The notes under the pieces were generated by a model. It saw nothing but the letters and a program-made list of their open reading frames with translations. It had not been told where the DNA came from and ran no database searches. The position numbers and the translations under genes are program-made. Shown piece after piece: positions 59,160-64,000 of a DNA stretch of 64,000 nucleotides. This DNA comes from Aurifilum marmelostoma (Eukaryota; Ascomycota; Sordariomycetes; Diaporthales; Cryphonectriaceae), in NCBI GenBank assembly GCA_027559495.1, contig JAMXSV010000028.1, positions 2,542,001 to 2,606,000 on the forward strand, written 5' to 3'. Every line of letters begins with the position of its first letter. Positions within the stretch are counted from its first letter, which is position 1.

Positions 59160-61119
59160 ATGGCAGTGCCCTCCCATACCCAAGACACTGCCATAGAGGC
59201 TGGGGATTCTGCCTTCCTGGCACAGTCGTATTTGACCTACATAATACCCTTTGGAACCAATGTCGATGTGAAGCAGGAAGTAGAGAATGCCATTGCTACG
59301 AGTCGGCCACTGGCGGAAATAGCGTCCAGGCCATGGTTTCTCTTCGGTACGAAGTCCCTCCTGGCAATGCTGCTCGGCCCCTGAAGTTCTCGCGTCTCAC
59401 AGTACTCATTCATAGATGCCAGATGAAACCGTCGACATTTACTTGATCCTCAAGACGCATGCATTGACCGAGGAGGCATTGCAACACTACTCGAAAAGAC
59501 TCTTGCTATCAGTCCAGGCCCAAGTGTTCAACACCCCTTCGTCCGACAGAATCGACACGGCACCTTCTTCCGAGGTTATCTACAATGGGGAAATCGAGGG
59601 TGTGCAGGGCCTAGTCGCTACAGTCGACGGCGGAGGCAATATAACCGAGGAAGGGCTCACAAAATACACCATATGGAAGACGTCCGTCTTCCTGGCAAGA
59701 CCGAGACTGCGACTCTTTGGGCCTTTGGTGGTCTTCACGGCGACAGCAAGCCTGAAGCCTGACCCGGCACATTTCGGAGAGCAGCAGAATGGCTATCTCG
59801 AGAGCGGCGTGCCTGCTGGGCTGAATCTTCTCGAGTCCTTTTCCAGAGATCCCTCTCTTGGAGGCGTCAAGCCCCGGTTGTCTGCAGTACGCGTGTCACG
59901 GGTCGCGCCCGCCACACAGATCACCAAGGACTCATTTCCCATGCTCAGGGGCCTGCAGAACTTGTCCAGGAAGATCTATCCCGCAGTCCACACGCGGGTG
60001 CGCTTCTCGCGGCCAAACGCTATACCGCCCAGTCCGGCGATAATAGCGCTGCTGGAGATCGATTTCACGCCGTATTTCGACTGTGTCGTGACGGTGGACA
60101 AGATCGACCTCAACATACCAGACGGTCAGGTGCAAGACCTCAACGACAGCACTGGGCTCGATCTTCCCCTCCAGTGCGTCGCTCATGACCACCTCACCTT
60201 GATGTACCGACTTGCACCCAAGGAGAGCGACATTCCATCCAAGACCCCGAACCGCGACCTGTTCATCTCGATTGAGTGCACGGCGCTTGTCGAACCCGAA
60301 GCCTGCCAGCCAAAGATCCGCATGGCATGGTCGACGGTGCTGGACTTTACTCTTCCTGTCAATCCCGGCTTCGGCACAGGTGTGACCAAGCCCTTCCAGA
60401 GATCTCATCGCCCGACGCAGCTCTCCATCGGCGATGGCGCGAGCTTTGTGCTACCATCCGTCGCGCGTCCGGACTCGATTCCGAGCCTCGAGGCCGCTAC
60501 CGACCGCTCACTAACCGTTGACAACGTCATCCCCGAGTTCGGAATCACCATGACTTTCACGTCCCAGTCCGGGCCCATCTACCCAGGCGATGAGTTTGTC
60601 TGGACGGTCTTCGTGGTGAACCGCGCCGCGGGTGCCACAACACCCGCCGGGCCCGCTGCCGCCGTCCAATCACCACCACGCAAACTCGGCCTCGTAGCAG
60701 TCCCCAAGCGGCGGCGGAACGAACTGCGCGTCATGCGACCGCCCTCCACAGCTGGCGCACGACGCAAATCCGTCGCTGCCGTGGTGCACAGCAATACGCA
60801 CCATGGCCACGGCCATGGGTCCGACCCTGACGTGGACACCGCGTCTCTCGAAGTAGCAGACGCGGTGCTCGACGAGAACATCGTGCACGCCATGCAGCAC
60901 AGCAGTCTCGTGGACAGAACGGATGTGGTATGTCTGTCTGCAGACGTGCGTGTCGGCCCGCTGGCGCCCAACGCGTGCCACGTCGTGGAGCTACGGTTCC
61001 TGGCGCTCAAGGAGGGTATTGTTGGGATTGAGTGCGTGCGCGTAGTCGACCTGGGTAGTCAGGAGCATGTGGATATCAGGGAGTTGCCGGTGATGGTCGT
61101 GGAGAGGCGAGCAGACTGA
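59160..61119 (+). CDS. TRS65: TRAPP II complex subunit Trs65
   Basis: A fungal-specific subunit of the TRAPPII tethering complex, a Ypt31/32 (Rab11) exchange factor at the late Golgi. Two exons (59160-59346 and 59423-61119) give 627 aa. The intron (GTACGA to GCCAG) was set by joining SRPWFLF to DETVDIYLILKTHA in phase; the ATG at 59416 lies inside this intron and is not the start. The protein is beta-rich with conserved Trs65 segments such as TKYTIWKTSVFLARPRLRL, FTPYFDCVVTVDKIDL and PIYPGDEFVWTVFVVN, the last resembling an immunoglobulin-like beta domain. A His/Gly-rich insertion (THHGHGHG) lies in the loop near residue 520. It is convergent with SLD3. Confidence 0.9.
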
Positions 61120-61889
61120 ATAGAATAGGCTTCTCCATAAACTGTGCATAACGAGACGAATGAAATGAGGAGTTGGTGGCATGTTGGAGGTAGGTAAGTA
61201 CCACGGGACGAAAGGGCTGCTGCCGTACACCTTGGCCTGGCCAAGATATGTGCAATCAACCATTATAAGACATATTGTAATAGTACAGAAGCGAGAACGA
61301 GATCGAAAGACCCAATGCAGTTTCACCATCACACACACACACCTCTTCCCGAGCAACCTGGTGCAAGAAGAAATGTAAATTTCTTGTTGTCTATTCTTAT
61401 TTCTCTATTTTGTTAATCAGTTCAGCATGACTTTTGATGTCATAGACGGGGGGGTATCTTGTGTATGCCATATGAGCTACTCATGTAATTCCTTAGCCAT
61501 GCTCTTCTGCCGTGCAAACCAGCCAACCAACAACGCCGTAAAACGACCAAAATGCTATAGGCGTCCTCTTTCAGGACTACTCGTATCCTCCGCCCTTCCA
61601 GTCTCAACTGACGCTATGAAGGATAAGGGCGTCACTGCGGCCCGTGATATCAGCTCTGCTGCACAGAGTAGATCGCAAAATGCAGGAGGGCAAGACTTTC
61701 CGTCTGTCCGACTCGAAGTTGACGACACACTTGCACATGTCGTCTTGTGACGCAAATGTGGTCTCGCACGTGGGTTCGCCGAGCCGAGTGGAAAATATCG
61801 CTTTCCTGTGCAGCTGACCGAGCAAACTTTAATGCAGTGTCATTCGCCACGAGCCACTTGATTCGCCAGAGGCCGAGCAAGATGTAACA
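61120..61889. other. Convergent 3' spacer between TRS65 and SLD3; no gene seen
   Basis: 770 bp of probable UTRs. A short CA repeat lies near 61332-61343. Open frames are patternless. Confidence 0.6.
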
Positions 61890-64000
61890 TCAAAATAGGT
61901 CGTCATAGTCATTATTCCAGCCCATCTGCTCGTATAATGTCGGAGTAGCATGGTTGTTGTTGTTGTTGTTGTTGGCTACGCTGGGTGTATCGTTTTGGGT
62001 CGTCTCTGCGGCCTCGGCAGGGTGAGAAGCGGAAACCTTCCTCGACGGCTTGGCGAAGAGGATATTCGTCCTGGCCCGGGGCTCTGGAGGTGTCGATGTG
62101 ATGTTCTCGTCGTCCATGGAAGTCGGAAAGGGGGTTGACCGCTGTTTTGCGGGCGTCTCAAAGATTCGGGGCAGGACTGGGGACGAGGGCCCAGTATCGG
62201 GCTCTTCTGGGATAGAGAAGGGGTTTTGAGCAGGGGCCGCGTTCTTTCTGGACATGATTGGAGATGATGGTGGGATGCAAGTGTCGTTCGCGGCTGGTAA
62301 TACGGGCTCGGGTGCGCGTGTTCGAGCCGCCGCTGGTGTTGCAGACACTTGATCTGGCGTGCTAGCTAGATGGAAAGCTGCGAGATCATCCCGCAGGTCC
62401 TCGCGAAAGTTTTTCCTGGGTGCTGTGGCGGGGATGACGGAGCTGGATGACGGAATCATGTCGAGTCCAGCTCTCTGCGTCGGCGCGTTGAAGCTGCCGT
62501 AACTTCGGGGATCTCCTGCCACTGCGTCTCTGAAGCGGAAGTTTGCTGGGGTCGCTTTGACTTGAACTCTGTTGGCAGCCGCAGCGTTGCGGACGGGCTT
62601 CTTTTGTTCTGGGCTTCTCGTCAGTACTGAGCGGCATCAAGAGATGACAAGGTGAGCCATGGGCTTACTCCGTGGGTGAGTTGAGCTCGAGACCCCGACA
62701 CGTTTTTCTACTTCTTCCACGATGGATTTACCAGCCAGCTGCCTGTTAGGCTTCTTCAAGGCTGAGATAGCCTCCTTCAATTCTGCTTCCAGCTTCATCT
62801 TCTTCTGCGCCTTAAGCTCCTCGGCACCAGCGCTGGACACGCTCCTCGAGAGGGCATTACGCGACCTCTCCCTCAAGGAGCTGTCGCAGAGCGGAATCCG
62901 ATCCAGGGCCGGTGGCTCGCTGGCCTCGCGTTTCAGGCCTGGAATGGCGGCAGGTGTGGCTGATCGCATCCTGGCCAACACGTCGATCGGCCGCCGTGAC
63001 GCTTTGCGTTTTTGTTGATCGCTTTCGAAGATTTTCTCGAGTGACCTAGGAGCTGGGATCGGTGCAGGCCGTCTTGCAGCAGAACCGGGTTTCGCTTTGG
63101 GCTTCGTAAGGGCGGGGGCCGCAGTGCTCTTTGATCTGGGCGGGGATGCAGCGACCGGTCCTCCTAGCTTCTTGTTCAGGTCTGCGCATAAGTCGGGAAG
63201 TCGCCCAACAAAGCTGAGATGGTCAGTTCATGATACGATGGCAGCTTCTCTCCGGACCAACTTACAATGGCACGATGATATCTACGCAGAAGTCTTTCAG
63301 AGGATCCGAATCTGCCCTGTCCGTTCCCCGAGAGCCCTGGCCAAGCTTTGCTTCCGCTTCTGCCGCAATCATCTTCATCTCATCTAGAGTGGTAGACTGC
63401 CAGATGCTCATGCGATCCGCGTGCAGGTTGACCAGCAAAGGATAATCATGCTTGTCTTTTTTCTTGGACGCAGGTCCGGCCGGCTTTTCCTTGGGGAGGT
63501 CCTCCACTGGCATGCCAGGGAGCAGACTATCGTGGGCATCCTGAGCTGGCCGAACGGCTTCCAATGCCAATATTTCGAGAAGCAGAATCATCTGCAGCTG
63601 CGTCTCGCGAGTGCGCAGGAAGGACACGTGGTATTTGATCTCTTGAGGGTTCATTGACGAGTCCTCTTCTCGCAGCTCAGGCTTGTTGGATCTCCACCAC
63701 CTCTTCACGTGGTCGACCTCGTTGGTCCACAAGCCATCCTTTCCCAGCTTTATCTTCTTGGCCTTTCTGCGTCTTGGCCTGGGCTCATCCTCGTCGCTGC
63801 TCTCCACCAGCATCTTCATGTCATCGATCAGCGCTGGCACCGTTTCCCTGTACTTCTTGTCGATCTGTTGGATTCCTAACACAAGACCTTTTAAAAATTC
63901 GACTAGATCATTCATATCCATGTCTGCTTCGCAATCAAACTGAAATGCTGACCGGGCCTTGGACAGGGGTCCCTTTGCAAAGTATGCCAGAGACCCCTTG
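61890..64000 (-). CDS. SLD3: DNA replication initiation regulator Sld3 (5' end cut by window edge)
   Basis: A CDK-phosphorylated factor that loads Cdc45 at licensed origins (Treslin/TICRR counterpart). Visible exons are from the right edge to 63266, 63213-62669 and 62608-61890; phases agree. The conserved Sld3 central domain is seen: SLAYFAKGPLSKARSAFQ, DLVEFLKGLVL, then KDGLWTNEVDHVKRWW and SFLRTRETQLQMILLLE. The C-terminal half is disordered and rich in S/T-P sites (for example PSSPIM, TSTPPE, PSSPVL) with an Asn7 run at 61953-61973. It ends in YEQMGWNNDYDDLF. S/T-P sites are where CDK phosphorylation would create Dpb11-binding sites; which ones are used is not shown. The N-terminal Sld7-binding part lies outside the window. 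Confidence 0.85.

Noticed and set aside
59416..59422. ATG at 59416 as the start of TRS65
   Set aside because: It lies within the intron ending GCCAG at 59422; joining exon 1 to GATGAAACC restores the family N-terminus in phase.
31673..61119. Possible functional cluster of chromatin, replication and repair genes (MED16, sirtuin, CHD1, SLD3, MUS81)
   Set aside because: The genes are interspersed with unrelated housekeeping genes and mixed in orientation; co-location looks incidental.
1..64000. tRNA genes, rRNA, transposons, telomere or CRISPR repeats
   Set aside because: Scanning by eye for B-box-like GTTCGANNCC words, terminal inverted repeats, transposase or reverse-transcriptase patterns, TTAGGG arrays and spaced direct repeats found nothing convincing; a tRNAscan or RepeatMasker run would be decisive.

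Overview
The window is nuclear DNA of a filamentous ascomycete (Pezizomycotina), most likely a sordariomycete. It holds about twenty protein genes on both strands with short introns (mostly 60-130 nt, GTRNGT donors, CTNAC branch sites), CT-rich leaders, many microsatellites, and families typical of these fungi: a Zn2Cys6 regulator, a DUF3602 protein, a secreted GH5 enzyme and a P450. I saw no transposon, tRNA, rRNA, CRISPR or virus-like sequence. The class-level placement is inferred from protein style, not from a search.

Layout. 1-2971 (-): 5' part of a Zn2Cys6/fungal_trans transcription factor, cut by the left edge. 5613-8168 (-): unrecognised 851-aa protein, head to head with HEM12 (uroporphyrinogen decarboxylase, 8664-9992 +). 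10315-11491 (-): FR47-like acetyltransferase. 12265-12747 (-): DUF3602/Par32-like protein. 15269-16781 (+): type I arginine methyltransferase. 18153-19886 (-): PCM1 (phosphoacetylglucosamine mutase), followed in the same frame by an unexplained open frame. 20956-22776 (+): MUS81. 22913-23688 (-): RIB5. 24840-27545 (+): cysteinyl-tRNA synthetase. 28474-29268 (+): GNAT acetyltransferase. 29402-30986 (-): GH5 hydrolase. 31673-34980 (-): MED16. 36142-38157 (+): P450. 39949-41979 (+): Hst3/Hst4-type sirtuin. 43718-48950 (-): CHD1. 51855-54309 (+): RLI1/ABCE1. 55806-58525 (-): PRP40. 59160-61119 (+): TRS65. 61890-64000 (-): SLD3, cut by the right edge.

The genes form no pathway cluster. They are mostly core housekeeping functions: heme and riboflavin synthesis, UDP-GlcNAc supply for chitin, translation, transcription and chromatin, splicing, trafficking, and DNA replication and repair. 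The accessory items are the P450, the GH5 enzyme and the two acetyltransferases.

The main points for a second look are these. A possible alternative first exon would give the cysteinyl-tRNA synthetase a mitochondrial presequence. A 113-codon open frame continues in frame after the PCM1 stop codon. Two introns are GC-AG (HEM12, RLI1). RLI1 and the methyltransferase begin with runs of micro-exons. CHD1 has a two-way 3' splice choice that decides whether its last domain is complete. Three +1 homopolymer frameshifts break otherwise intact genes (two in the synthetase, one in the GH5 gene) and look more like assembly errors than decay. I found no convincing wholly new system.
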